The position numbers were made by a program, and so were the translations under genes. The notes under the pieces are model-generated. The model was not told where the DNA came from. It made no database searches and saw only the letters and a program-made list of their open reading frames with translations. A DNA stretch of 64,000 nucleotides from Bdellovibrio sp. qaytius (GTDB lineage: Bacteria; Bdellovibrionota; Bdellovibrionia; Bdellovibrionales; Bdellovibrionaceae), in contig CP025734.1 of assembly GCA_004011035.1 (NCBI GenBank), positions 1,200,001 through 1,264,000 of the forward strand, given 5' to 3'. Below, in pieces: positions 24,681 through 33,959 of the stretch (position 1 is its first letter; the number at the start of each line of letters is the position of its first letter).

Positions 24681-26720
24681 TTATTTTAGATTTTTTTGAA
24701 GCGCGGTTAAAAGATCTTCGACGCGCATCGGTTTTGAAACGTAATCATTCATGCCGGCCGCCAGACAACGTTCGCGATCACCAGCCATTGCATTAGCAGT
24801 CATTGCAATTATCGGTATATCTTTCCAGGCGCCTGCTGATTTGCGAATTTGTTTTGTCGCTTCAAAGCCATCCATCTCTGGCATTTGACAATCCATCAAC
24901 ACAACATCATACGGAGCAATATTTAAAGCATCGATAGCTTCTTGGCCATTGGCTACGATGGTTAATGTGTGACCTGGTTTTTGAAGCATTGATTTAACGA
25001 TCATTTGATTAACGGTATTATCTTCGGCAATCAGGATGCGCCATTTTTTTTGCACAGTGTTTTTAAAATCAATTTTTACTAAGTTTGCATCTTTTAAAAA
25101 GGGCACTATCGGAAAAGTAATCGTAAACCAAAACTCAGAGCCCACTTTTTCAGTGCTGTTGACGCCGATTTCTCCGCCCATCATTTCAACTAACTGACGA
25201 CAAATTGAAAGACCAAGACCTGTGCCGCCATATTTTCGCGTTGTCGAGGCATCGACTTGAGAAAACGATTGAAATAGATTTTTGATAGCGGCGGCAGGAA
25301 TACCAATGCCCGTATCTTGGATGCTGAATTTTAATTTTACTTTTTGGCCATCACGTAAAACTTCTTTAACCCCAATGATCACAGAACCTTTAGCCGTAAA
25401 CTTAATCGCGTTACTGGCTAGATTTAAAATAATTTGGCGAAGGCGAGTCGGATCACCAGTAATGTATTTCGTTAAGTTTTGATCGTAGTGACATTCAAAG
25501 ACTAAACCCTTGTGAGACGCCGCAAAACTTAAAATTTGACGAATATCTTCAACCGCGGGTTTTAATTCGAAGTCGATCATTTCTAAATTTAATTTTTTAG
25601 CTTCAATTTTTGAAAAGTCTAAAATGTCATTAACAATGGTTAAGAGCGCATCGGCAGATGTGCGAATCATTTCTAAGTACTTACGTTGTTCAGAGTCTAA
25701 AGCTGTTTCGCCAATTAAATTCACCATACCCATGACGCCGTTTAACGGTGTTCTAATTTCGTGAGACATATTAGCTAAGAATTCAGATTTAGCGCGCGCG
25801 ACTTCAAGAGCTTTCGTTTCTGAATCACGCAATGCGCGTTCTAATTTTTTCTGAGCCGTCACATCACGTAAAGTGGCCATGCGAATGTTTTCACCCTTTA
25901 AGGTGATGGTTTTTCCGGTCACAAGTATTGTAAGTGCAGATCCATCTTTATGAAGGCACTCGACTTCATACGGCAGTTCAACGCCTTGACTGATATTTTT
26001 TTGAATTTTAGTTGTTTCACTGGGGTTGGCCACAAGTAAAAGACTATGACCAATGATTTCTTCTTTAGCGAATCCAAAAACTCGTGGAAAAGCATCATTC
26101 ACTTCTAAAACAATATTGTCTCTTGAAACCATAATCGTGTCGTACGAGTTTTCAAACAGAGCTCTAAATTTTTGTTCATTTTCGGTCATGGCTTTGTGAG
26201 CCGCTTCTTTTTCAGTTTTTTCACGGGCCTGTGAAATAGAAGCACTTAAAAGACCAGCTGTAATTTTTAAAACCGAAATATCACGCTCAGAGAATTTTTT
26301 TTGTTCAGGAGAATAAACTTTTAAGACACCAATGGCTTTTTGTTGATATATTAAAGGCACACAAATCATAGAGCGCGCACCAACGCGGCGGCAGGCTTCG
26401 CGGTCAACGCGCGCATCAGTTTCTGAATCTTCACAGTATAAAACTTCGTTCGATCTTACGCTGAGGCCAGATAAACTTGTGTTGATATTTAAGCGAACTC
26501 CGAGTGAATTTTTTGCGGTGCCTGTCGTTGCGCGATAAACCATGTCATCGCCTTCAGCGATTTCAACGACTCCTGCAGAGGCGTGAGTTAAGTCTTGTGT
26601 GCGTTCGCAAATCAGACTCATTAAATGTGTTAAATCAAAAGATGAAGTTACAACTTCTTGTTGAATCTCGATGATCTTTTCAAGGTCTTGAATCTGTTGT
26701 GAGTTAGCTGCTGGTGCCAT
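24681..26720 (-). CDS. Cytoplasmic hybrid histidine kinase (GAF-PAS-HisKA-HATPase-REC)
   Basis: 679 aa, no membrane helix. GAF at about 15-170 (LTHASAGVVEIAEGDDMVYRA, MICVPLIYQQKAIGVLKV), PAS at about 185-300 (FENSYDTIMVSRDNIVLEVN), HisKA with [14 protein letters not shown], HATPase ([20 protein letters not shown]) and a C-terminal REC with [14 protein letters not shown] and SKPMR. It is the second gene of a leftward pair, starting 13 bp after the preceding kinase stop, so both kinases are probably co-expressed. No separate Hpt or output regulator is encoded beside it. Confidence 0.9.
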   Translation of the reverse strand: MAPAANSQQIQDLEKIIEIQQEVVTSSFDLTHLMSLICERTQDLTHASAGVVEIAEGDDMVYRATTGTAKNSLGVRLNINTSLSGLSVRSNEVLYCEDSETDARVDREACRRVGARSMICVPLIYQQKAIGVLKVYSPEQKKFSERDISVLKITAGLLSASISQAREKTEKEAAHKAMTENEQKFRALFENSYDTIMVSRDNIVLEVNDAFPRVFGFAKEEIIGHSLLLVANPSETTKIQKNISQGVELPYEVECLHKDGSALTILVTGKTITLKGENIRMATLRDVTAQKKLERALRDSETKALEVARAKSEFLANMSHEIRTPLNGVMGMVNLIGETALDSEQRKYLEMIRTSADALLTIVNDILDFSKIEAKKLNLEMIDFELKPAVEDIRQILSFAASHKGLVFECHYDQNLTKYITGDPTRLRQIILNLASNAIKFTAKGSVIIGVKEVLRDGQKVKLKFSIQDTGIGIPAAAIKNLFQSFSQVDASTTRKYGGTGLGLSICRQLVEMMGGEIGVNSTEKVGSEFWFTITFPIVPFLKDANLVKIDFKNTVQKKWRILIAEDNTVNQMIVKSMLQKPGHTLTIVANGQEAIDALNIAPYDVVLMDCQMPEMDGFEATKQIRKSAGAWKDIPIIAMTANAMAGDRERCLAAGMNDYVSKPMRVEDLLTALQKNLK

Positions 26721-26733
26721 GAATTAAATAATA

Positions 26734-29298
26734 TTAAGTTGAATGTGATTTGGCCAGCCATTTTTCAACCACTTGAAAAAGAGCCCCTGGTTCGACGGGT
26801 TTAGAAATGTAATCGTTCATTCCTGCAGCCAGACATTTTTCTTTATCACCAGCTACAGCATTTGCTGTCATTGCAATTACAGGAATATTTTCAAACTTAG
26901 CTTCGCCAAGTTGGCGTAAAGCTTTGGTTGTGTCGTAGCCATCAAGCTCAGGCATTTGGCAATCCATCAAGATTAGGTCAAAATCTCGTTCGCGCAGAGC
27001 CTTTAACACTTCATGGCCGTTAGCCACAGCCTGGGGTTTAAAACCCATTTTTTCTAACATTTTAATTGCGACCAATTGATTGATCTGATTATCTTCAGCT
27101 ACCAGAATGTAAGCGTTTTTAAATTTTGATTTCGTGTTAAATTTTTCAGTGCTTTCTTTTTTCAGTGTACTAGCTTTTGAAAGTTTCACATTTAATGTAA
27201 ACCAGAAAGTAGAACCCTGACGCGCTTTACTAATGACGCCGATTTCTCCACCCATGAGATCAACTAAGCCCTTGCTGATTGAAAGGCCCAGGCCTGAACC
27301 ACCAAATTTGCGTGTCGTGCTTGAATCAGCTTGGTTGAAGGATTGAAATAATTTTTCTTGCGCATCATTTGCAATACCAATTCCGGTATCTTGAATTTCA
27401 AAACGAAGGCGCGCTGTTTCGTCAACAACATCGGCACTGACTCGTAAAGTGACAAAGCCAACTGAAGTAAATTTAATCGCATTACTTAATAAATTATTTA
27501 AAACTTGGCGAATGCGACCGGGATCACCTAAAACTAATTGTGTTAAAGGGTTCTCAAGCTGCAAGCGCAGCACAATTGATTTTTTTTGCGCCGCAAAAGT
27601 TAGAGTTCGAATAACTTCGTTCACCATATCTTGCAGATCAAAGGCAATGTATTCAATTTCTAATTTACCAGCTTCGACTTTTGAAAAATCAAGAATATCA
27701 TTAATCACAGTTAATAAAGAGTCAGCAGATCTAGAAATATTTTCGCAAAGATCTTTTTGTTCTTCATCTAGATGCGTGTCTTTAAGTAAATGAGTCATGC
27801 CGATAACGCCATTGATCGGAGTTCTAATCTCATGAGACATATTTGCTAAAAAGGTTGATTTTAATTTAGAGGCTTCTTGAGCTTCGCGAATTTCGCGATC
27901 AGCTTTTTTACTGTTGGTTAAGTCAAAGAAATTACCCACCACATAAAGTGGATTTCCATAATCATCACGAATTAAAGACAAATCACTGCGCACCGGAAAC
28001 GAAGTGCCATCAGTTTTAATATGTTCGCTTTCAAAACTAAGACGGTTTTCACGAGCAATATTTTTTGCTCGTTCGCGGTGTTCGATAGCTTTTTCTTCTG
28101 AATACATTTTACTGGCAAGTTGGCCGATCCATTCGCTAGCCTTGCCCCCATGCATTTTGACAAAGGCGGGGTTGACCATTGAGATTCTATGTTCAGATGT
28201 TGCAATCGCAATACCCCAAGGGGCGCGTTCAAAAATTTCTTCCCATTTGCGACGTTCAGCATCTTGATTGACCTCTGCCGTTACATCAGTTGTAACGCCA
28301 ACGGCCCCAGTGACTGCATGAGCCGTATCAAATTGTGGAATAATAATTGTTTTGTAGAAGCGATCTTTAATTTTCGTCACCGCATCACTTTTTTTACCAG
28401 CTAAGGCTTCAATGACGGCATCATTTAATCGCGGGTAGACAACGGTCACGCGAAAAATACTATTACCGATTTGTTTTTTATTGCGATCAGGAATTTCTTC
28501 TAGCCCACGGCCTTCATAGAATTCAAATACGCCATTTTTATCGATCGACCATAATGTTAGTGGTGCATTTTTTAAAATAGCTTCTGTACGTTGCTGTAAG
28601 GTTTCAGCAAATTTTTGCGCTTTGCTGAGCTGTAACGTGCGGTCTAATACGCGCGCTTCTAAGTTGGCATTCAGCTCCTTAATTTCTGTGACGTCACGGG
28701 CAGCGCCATACATAATATGGCCATCAGGAATTGATTTCCATGAAAGCCATTTGTATTTGCCATCTTTAGTGCGGTAACGGTTTTCAAATGACCAAACGGT
28801 AGAGCCTTTTTGCTGTTTTACGATTTCATCAATCGTGCGTTGAATATCATCAGGATGAATAAATTCAGTCACTGGTTTTGAACAAAGCTCGGCTTCGGTG
28901 TAACCTAATGTTTTAGTAAACGCTGGATTCACACGTAAAAAATAACCATCCATACTGGCTAAGCTCAGCATGTCTAATGACATACTGAAAAACTTTTCGT
29001 TAATTTCTGATTTTTGTTTTTCAACAGTTTGATCGAGAGCTATTAAAATGTAGCCTGCAGCATCAGGTCTGATTGAAACTTCGTAATTAATAAAAAACTT
29101 TGTCTCATCAGCGCGAGTAAACCAGCCTTCGCTAGTGTTTTTACTGTTTTTTATAAGCTCGGTAAAAATATTTTTTGGAAAAGGTTGATTTTTAAATAAA
29201 GCCCATGCTGAAGGATTGCCATCAACGATTTGACCTTCTTTATCTAGAAAGAATACAGCAAAGCTTGAAAAAGCACTGAAAAGTTGGGTCACATTCAT
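26734..29298 (-). CDS. Cytoplasmic multi-PAS hybrid histidine kinase
   Basis: 854 aa. Four PAS domains in a row (about 5-90, 95-215, 240-345 and 355-475; the second and fourth have clear PAC parts such as YRTKDGKYKWLSWKSIP and GTSFPVRSDLSLIRDDYGNP), with a coiled coil between the second and third. Then HisKA (SHEIRTPINGVIGM, about 497-565), HATPase (NAIKF, DTGIGIANDA, GGSGLGLSI) and REC ([21 protein letters not shown]). No transmembrane segment. It is the first gene of the kinase pair that ends at 24681. Input signals cannot be deduced; PAS pockets may hold cofactors or simply dimerise. Confidence 0.9.
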   Translation of the reverse strand: MNVTQLFSAFSSFAVFFLDKEGQIVDGNPSAWALFKNQPFPKNIFTELIKNSKNTSEGWFTRADETKFFINYEVSIRPDAAGYILIALDQTVEKQKSEINEKFFSMSLDMLSLASMDGYFLRVNPAFTKTLGYTEAELCSKPVTEFIHPDDIQRTIDEIVKQQKGSTVWSFENRYRTKDGKYKWLSWKSIPDGHIMYGAARDVTEIKELNANLEARVLDRTLQLSKAQKFAETLQQRTEAILKNAPLTLWSIDKNGVFEFYEGRGLEEIPDRNKKQIGNSIFRVTVVYPRLNDAVIEALAGKKSDAVTKIKDRFYKTIIIPQFDTAHAVTGAVGVTTDVTAEVNQDAERRKWEEIFERAPWGIAIATSEHRISMVNPAFVKMHGGKASEWIGQLASKMYSEEKAIEHRERAKNIARENRLSFESEHIKTDGTSFPVRSDLSLIRDDYGNPLYVVGNFFDLTNSKKADREIREAQEASKLKSTFLANMSHEIRTPINGVIGMTHLLKDTHLDEEQKDLCENISRSADSLLTVINDILDFSKVEAGKLEIEYIAFDLQDMVNEVIRTLTFAAQKKSIVLRLQLENPLTQLVLGDPGRIRQVLNNLLSNAIKFTSVGFVTLRVSADVVDETARLRFEIQDTGIGIANDAQEKLFQSFNQADSSTTRKFGGSGLGLSISKGLVDLMGGEIGVISKARQGSTFWFTLNVKLSKASTLKKESTEKFNTKSKFKNAYILVAEDNQINQLVAIKMLEKMGFKPQAVANGHEVLKALRERDFDLILMDCQMPELDGYDTTKALRQLGEAKFENIPVIAMTANAVAGDKEKCLAAGMNDYISKPVEPGALFQVVEKWLAKSHST

Positions 29299-29355
29299 GG
29301 CACGGTGAGTGTAGTGGAGTTTTTGCTGTGTTACAATACCAAGAGTGGTTTAATT

Positions 29356-29790
29356 TTAGTTACAATTTAATCCGGGTTGTTCGCCGATATCATTGAAGTT
29401 GAAATAAGCTTTTGCATCGAGATCATTCACAAAAAGTTTACCTGTGTAGTGTGTATATTCGCCCTGGCTATCTGTTTGAGGGTAAAGCCTTAAATATACG
29501 CCTTCGGCTTCGCCAAAAAGATTGATGTCTGTTGTGTAGACTTCGGGAGTCATTCGCAGATTTTTATTTTCATAAATCTTAACCGAATTTTTATACACAG
29601 CTAAATTTGCACTAAAAAACAAAAAACCGACAAAAGGTGACAGCGGATTAACTGGGCGAAAAAAACTAACGACAACTGTGTGTTCAGCGCTCTTGGCAGG
29701 TTTGCAGGTGATTGAGTTAACTTCAGTTGCAAAAGTTTTTGTAGCGATTGTTAAAATTGTAACAAAGAAAAATAAGCTAAATATTTTCAT
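29356..29790 (-). CDS. Small secreted protein of unknown function
   Basis: 144 aa from the ATG at 29790, which begins a signal peptide (MKIFSLFFFVTILTIATKTFA|TE); an upstream TTG reading only adds residues before the leader. The mature part is beta-rich with one Cys near each end (SITCKP...GLNCN), suggesting a disulfide-closed fold. It is the last gene of a three-gene operon of secreted proteins and its start overlaps the end of the matrixin protease gene by 14 bp. No family recognised. Confidence 0.65.
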   Translation of the reverse strand: MKIFSLFFFVTILTIATKTFATEVNSITCKPAKSAEHTVVVSFFRPVNPLSPFVGFLFFSANLAVYKNSVKIYENKNLRMTPEVYTTDINLFGEAEGVYLRLYPQTDSQGEYTHYTGKLFVNDLDAKAYFNFNDIGEQPGLNCN

Positions 29791-30511
29791 ATGATTTAGT
29801 CCTAAATCGAACAGCAACGGCGACTGGTAATAACATCAATAATGTAAGTAAAAGTAAACCCTTTGGCGGCGGGGGAGGCGGGGGTAAGTGAGCTACACTT
29901 CCACATCCTGCAAAATGCCCATCTTTGAATTCATCGCTGGGGTATAAATAACTAACACCATCGATATCATCTTGAGCTAACGTTAATTTGTCTTTATAGC
30001 TTCCATCAAAATACATCAAAGCATTCGCATCTGTTGAATGGCCTAAACCTAAGATGTGTCCGATTTCATGAGCTACAGTGATTGTTAAAACATTTGAATC
30101 AAAGTTTGCAATGTTGGCTTGGCCTGCTGAAACATTTAAATAAATAATGCCTTCGTAAATTGTTCCGCCTGAGGTGTGCACACTGGCTGCTGCGGGCACG
30201 AAATTTATATCCGCACCACCAGTGGCCGCACTGAAATTAGCTTCGCAGTAAACGGTTGTTGGGTTTGCATAAGCTGTGCTGGTGGTCGCACCGCCGTAAC
30301 TTGCTTTGATGTTGCTGTGAGCGACGTTATTCCACACGGCAACAGCATTTGACATTAATGCAACCACATCAATCGGGCAGTTGGCTGTATTCACAAGAAA
30401 AGTAATTTCGTTTGAAGCCCAGCCTGTTTGATTGGGATTTGTTGTGATCAACGTGAATGCCTGAGCATGTAGACACGAAAATAAAATCGCAGTTAAGATT
30501 ATCTTGACCAT
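29777..30511 (-). CDS. Matrixin-family (M10) zinc metalloprotease with C-terminal anchor
   Basis: 244 aa. Signal peptide MVKIILTAILFSCLHAQA, then a protease domain with the zinc signature VAHEIGHILGLGHSTDA (HExxHxxGxxH, about residue 148) and a Met-turn ALMYFDG. The C-terminus is a run of seven prolines, a hydrophobic segment (GLLLLTLLMLLPVAVAV) and RFRTK, resembling CTERM-type sorting tails or a simple membrane anchor. No propeptide cysteine switch is obvious. It overlaps both neighbours: the barrel gene upstream by 13 bp and the small secreted gene downstream. It is an extracellular or envelope protease, plausible for prey or matrix degradation. Confidence 0.85.
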   Translation of the reverse strand: MVKIILTAILFSCLHAQAFTLITTNPNQTGWASNEITFLVNTANCPIDVVALMSNAVAVWNNVAHSNIKASYGGATTSTAYANPTTVYCEANFSAATGGADINFVPAAASVHTSGGTIYEGIIYLNVSAGQANIANFDSNVLTITVAHEIGHILGLGHSTDANALMYFDGSYKDKLTLAQDDIDGVSYLYPSDEFKDGHFAGCGSVAHLPPPPPPPKGLLLLTLLMLLPVAVAVRFRTKSYENI

Positions 30512-31143
30512 AAAAACATTCCTCCACCGCCGCCTGATGAGCTAGCAGATAAATCGTAAGCGAAACTCAACATTAAATTTTGTGTGCGCTCTTTACTTGA
30601 AAACGGAGCCACGAAATACAAATCTAAACCGTAGCGCATTCTTCCAGAGGTTAGGGCTCCACCCACATCAAGGGTGATTTTGTGAATTGAAACGGTTCTG
30701 CCAGGATTGGCAAAAGTTGAAGTACCGGTTCCGTTATTTAAAGTTGTGGTTCCACCTTTGCCTTGAATCGTTTCGCGTAAAATACCAGGACCGAAAGACC
30801 ATTCAAAGTCGCTAGATGTATTTTGTCCGATGTTGAAAACTAAATGAGTTAAAGTGACTTTTGCACCATTCCCTTTTGTTTCACGCGGCAATAAAGTGTA
30901 ATTTAATTGAGGGGCCACAAACCAAGACTGCCAAGCGGCTAAATCGTATTTTACGATCAGCGGGTAGTTTGCAGTTCCTAGAAAGCCCGTTTTGCCAGTG
31001 GCATCGGTTGCGACTTTATTCAGAGCATTTTCAGAGTAATAGCCTAAGCCTACCCACCAGTGATTTGCAGTGAATGCGTTGGCTTGCGCGCTAAGAAATA
31101 GGGCAGCAGAAAGAATTAAAACATGATGTAGATTTTTTCTCAT
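30499..31143 (-). CDS. Exported outer-membrane beta-barrel-like protein
   Basis: 214 aa. Signal peptide MRKNLHHVLILSAALFLSAQA|NAF, followed by beta strands with alternating aromatic residues (WWVGLGYYSE, LAAWQSWFVAPQLNYTL, GLDLYFVAPFS, LMLSFAYDLSA) and a glycine-rich tail ending FLWSR. It is a small barrel of roughly eight strands by appearance. It is the first gene of an operon with the matrixin (13-bp overlap) and a small secreted protein. Its ATG lies at the base of a 12-bp perfect hairpin, so translation may be structure-controlled. Confidence 0.65.
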   Translation of the reverse strand: MRKNLHHVLILSAALFLSAQANAFTANHWWVGLGYYSENALNKVATDATGKTGFLGTANYPLIVKYDLAAWQSWFVAPQLNYTLLPRETKGNGAKVTLTHLVFNIGQNTSSDFEWSFGPGILRETIQGKGGTTTLNNGTGTSTFANPGRTVSIHKITLDVGGALTSGRMRYGLDLYFVAPFSSKERTQNLMLSFAYDLSASSSGGGGGMFLWSR

Positions 31144-31169
31144 TGGTCTTATTTTTTAATAAGACCAAT
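31142..31169 (-). promoter_or_regulatory. Perfect 12-bp hairpin covering the start codon of the barrel operon
   Basis: Arms 31142-31153 and 31158-31169 are perfectly complementary with a 4-nt loop. On the minus strand the first two bases of the ATG at 31143 are inside the stem and no Shine-Dalgarno is visible outside it. No T-run follows on that strand, so it is a poor terminator for the upstream lipoprotein gene and may instead occlude the start codon. Confidence 0.5.
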
Positions 31170-31188
31170 TGTTTGTCATTGAAAAAAA

Positions 31189-33468
31189 TTAGTAACCGCT
31201 GATATGGCCAACAAGGCCTAACCCCTTAGATGTTATTGAGCCATTAGATTCGATTTTTAAACGCACGGCTGAAACAGCCGTAAAATCTGAAGGCTGATAA
31301 GTTGAATAAACATAAGTGCCTGATTGGCTCGTATGCGCACTGATAGCTTGTTGAATCGAGTAATGGTGAATAATGTCTGAAGTGCCTTCAATTTTGCCTG
31401 CGCTATTAATAGAACCGTTAGCCGCAAAGCCAAGTTGCTGCACTCCGAATTGACTAAAGCCATTACGTACCGAAGTGATGAGGCGAGCACTTACAGTATC
31501 CATGACGGGTGGAACAGTTGTACTATAAATAACGCCGCTATCAGGAGTACCCGATGAGTCGACAGTGAGATCACCATTGTTATCGACTGAATAAGTTTTC
31601 ACTGAACTTTGTTCGCCCGTTAAATAAAGGTGTGTGCCAGAAGCTGTTCCGGTTAAGAATAAAGTTCCACCACCGTTGTAATCTGCATAAGTCGATAAAG
31701 CGCCGTTGTTATCAAATTTTAAATGACGAATTTTTCCGCTGCTGTAATTGACGTAAACGTTGCTTCCAGCAATAGCTATATCACGCACATAAAATGTTGT
31801 TGAATATTGCACTGAAGTAGAAGCTGCCGCAGAAAGTGAACAATCTGAACTGTTCACTTCGTATTTCATAATAAATTGAGTACTAGGATCTTGATTGTTA
31901 ACAACGAATAAAAATTTTCCATCTGCAGACATCACCATATTCAGAGGTGTAGATAAGCCACCCAATGAATTAACTGCCGTCAGTTGGCCGTTGTCTGATT
32001 TATTAATTGAAAATGAACTTACAGCGCCGCCTGAATAACCAAAGGCACAATCCAAAGTCGGGTGAAACTGAAGTTTGCTATAAATGCCCGAGCTGATTTT
32101 TTTATCCACAAAAATAGGTTCGCCTGTGACTTCATCGACAGAATAAGCTTTTAATACTGAACCATTTCCAACATAAAGAACATGTGAACCTGGATTCACA
32201 ACATTGATTCCGATAACTTTATTTGCACTGCCTACTGAATTTGTGGCTGTCACAGTGTAAGACGCCGCTGCCGTCATCACGGTGGGAGTTCCTGAAATAA
32301 CACCTGTTGATGTATTTAATGTTAAACCGTTCGGTAATGCGGGATTAACTGAATAGCTAGTCGGTGTACCACCGCCTGTGATAATTGGATTATTTGCTGT
32401 GATCGAAGCACCGACAGTGTAACGTGAAGATACTGTGACATAGCTTAAATTTGCAGGAGCTGCATTTGTAACTGTAATTGAAATCTGTTTTGTTCCGCTG
32501 CCGGCAACGTTTGTTGCAGTGATCGTGTAGTTTGCGCTTGATTGTATTACAGTCGGTGTACCGGTGATTTCACCTGTCGTTGTATCTAAAGATAAACCGG
32601 TCGGTAAGGTCGGAGACACACTGTAACTTGCAACATTACCACCCGAAGCAGCTGGTGTATTTGTCGTGATCGCATAGCCCACGGGGTAAGAGGCGCTATT
32701 ATTTGAGTAAGTTAAGTTTGTTGGTGCGCCTTCAATAATCGTAATAATTAATTGGCCTTCCATCCCTGCATTGTTAGTTGTTGTAAAGACACGATTCGTA
32801 ATTGGATTTGTCGGTGTTCCTGAATAAGTTCCTGTCGCGTTATCAAATGTTAATCCCAATTCACCTAATCCCGGAGTGTTACCGCAATCACCGCAGCCGA
32901 AGAACGTTACATCTTGTGGCCCTTCATATGTGGGAGTAGCCGATGCCATAGCTTGGCCAACGATTAATGTAATATACTTTTGTGGATACCTTAAATCAGA
33001 ATGATCAATACTATTGTCGACGGGCACACCCATTGAAGAATTAAAACCAAAATTAATAACAGCAGTTACAGCGCCTTCGCTATCCGGCTTTTGAGCCGAG
33101 ATCGTATAGTTTTGTTCTTTCCAGAGACTGTAAACTGTTCCAGAGATAGCTCCTGTGTCTGGATCCATTGATAGGCCAACAGGAAGCGATGGAGACACAG
33201 TAAAGTTTGTTAAAGTCGCACTGACAATATTAGATGTCGGGTTAATTTCTGAAAAGGCATTGCCGGTTCTATAAGTACCACTCACAGAAGCCGGATAACT
33301 TAAAGTCACATAGCCATAATTATTTGAAGGGGGAGGAGTCGTTGAACCGCCGCCACCAGTGCTTGGTGATGTTGTGACTTCTTCTTTTTTCTTTTCAAAA
33401 CAACCGGTTAAAATCAGAGTTGTCGTAAACAATAAAATAGGAAAAAGATTGTGCAATCTTGAAGTCAC
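31189..33468 (-). CDS. Lipoprotein with Ig-like (He_PIG) repeats and a propeller-like C-terminus
   Basis: 759 aa. A lipoprotein signal peptide ends in LILTGC, followed by a Lys/Glu and Gly/Ser/Pro linker. Four putative-Ig repeats (about 50-150, 155-250, 255-335 and 340-425) share the phrase LPxGLSLDxxTGxISGTPT, as in VSPTLPTGLSLDTTTGEITG and VNPALPNGLTLNTSTGVISG. The last ~330 residues (from about 430) have YVGNGSVLKAYSVD, DGKFLFVVNNQ and similar blades, fitting a YVTN/lactonase-type propeller. It is probably outer-membrane anchored and surface exposed, with an adhesion or binding role by analogy. Monocistronic leftward gene. Confidence 0.78.
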   Translation of the reverse strand: MTSRLHNLFPILLFTTTLILTGCFEKKKEEVTTSPSTGGGGSTTPPPSNNYGYVTLSYPASVSGTYRTGNAFSEINPTSNIVSATLTNFTVSPSLPVGLSMDPDTGAISGTVYSLWKEQNYTISAQKPDSEGAVTAVINFGFNSSMGVPVDNSIDHSDLRYPQKYITLIVGQAMASATPTYEGPQDVTFFGCGDCGNTPGLGELGLTFDNATGTYSGTPTNPITNRVFTTTNNAGMEGQLIITIIEGAPTNLTYSNNSASYPVGYAITTNTPAASGGNVASYSVSPTLPTGLSLDTTTGEITGTPTVIQSSANYTITATNVAGSGTKQISITVTNAAPANLSYVTVSSRYTVGASITANNPIITGGGTPTSYSVNPALPNGLTLNTSTGVISGTPTVMTAAASYTVTATNSVGSANKVIGINVVNPGSHVLYVGNGSVLKAYSVDEVTGEPIFVDKKISSGIYSKLQFHPTLDCAFGYSGGAVSSFSINKSDNGQLTAVNSLGGLSTPLNMVMSADGKFLFVVNNQDPSTQFIMKYEVNSSDCSLSAAASTSVQYSTTFYVRDIAIAGSNVYVNYSSGKIRHLKFDNNGALSTYADYNGGGTLFLTGTASGTHLYLTGEQSSVKTYSVDNNGDLTVDSSGTPDSGVIYSTTVPPVMDTVSARLITSVRNGFSQFGVQQLGFAANGSINSAGKIEGTSDIIHHYSIQQAISAHTSQSGTYVYSTYQPSDFTAVSAVRLKIESNGSITSKGLGLVGHISGY

Positions 33469-33630
33469 TTTAGCCCCTAACGTTCTGGTCGATTTAGATA
33501 AGTATTTATCGGAAAAAAACTAAATAAAGTTAAGCTGGTTACGAGTAGACATGTCTCGAAATCGTACGTTGCTATATGCGTATAAAGCTGCTAATCGTAG
33601 GCCTGAAAAATTAAAACCTAAGGGGATTGT

Positions 33631-33957
33631 ATGCCAGTTTTTATTGCAAAAGTTATGCTTCAAGAAGTTACAAACGAAGATGTTTACACAGAATTAGACA
33701 ATGCGATGGCTGATGAAGAGGGTTACCCTTACCTGACTGACGAGAACGATAAAATTTTTGCTTTACCACCTGATGAGTATGAATTTGATACTGATTTAAC
33801 GGCGAAAGAATTATTAAACATCATTAAACTTCTTTGCGCGACGATCGAAAAAAAGCACAAGCTTAAAAAAACTCCGATCGTGGTCGTTGAAGCTGCTGAA
33901 ATCGTTTACGCAAATCTTGAAGAGTTATCTGAAGACGATTTTCAGCCCATCAACTAA
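33631..33957 (+). CDS. Small acidic protein of unknown function
   Basis: 108 aa, cytoplasmic, acidic. Pattern: VFIAKVMLQEVTNEDVYTEL, AMADEEGYPYLTDENDKIFALPPDEY, then AKELLNIIKLL and a final beta-strand TPIVVVEAAEI. The layout (beta, helix, acidic beta pair, helix, beta) is ferredoxin-like and recalls, from memory, the GhoS/DUF2622 endoribonuclease family, but key residues were not checked and this may be coincidental. AAGGGG precedes the ATG. It ends 2 bp before the yaeQ-like gene, so the two are co-transcribed. Confidence 0.6.
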   Translation: MPVFIAKVMLQEVTNEDVYTELDNAMADEEGYPYLTDENDKIFALPPDEYEFDTDLTAKELLNIIKLLCATIEKKHKLKKTPIVVVEAAEIVYANLEELSEDDFQPIN

Positions 33958-33959
33958 TA

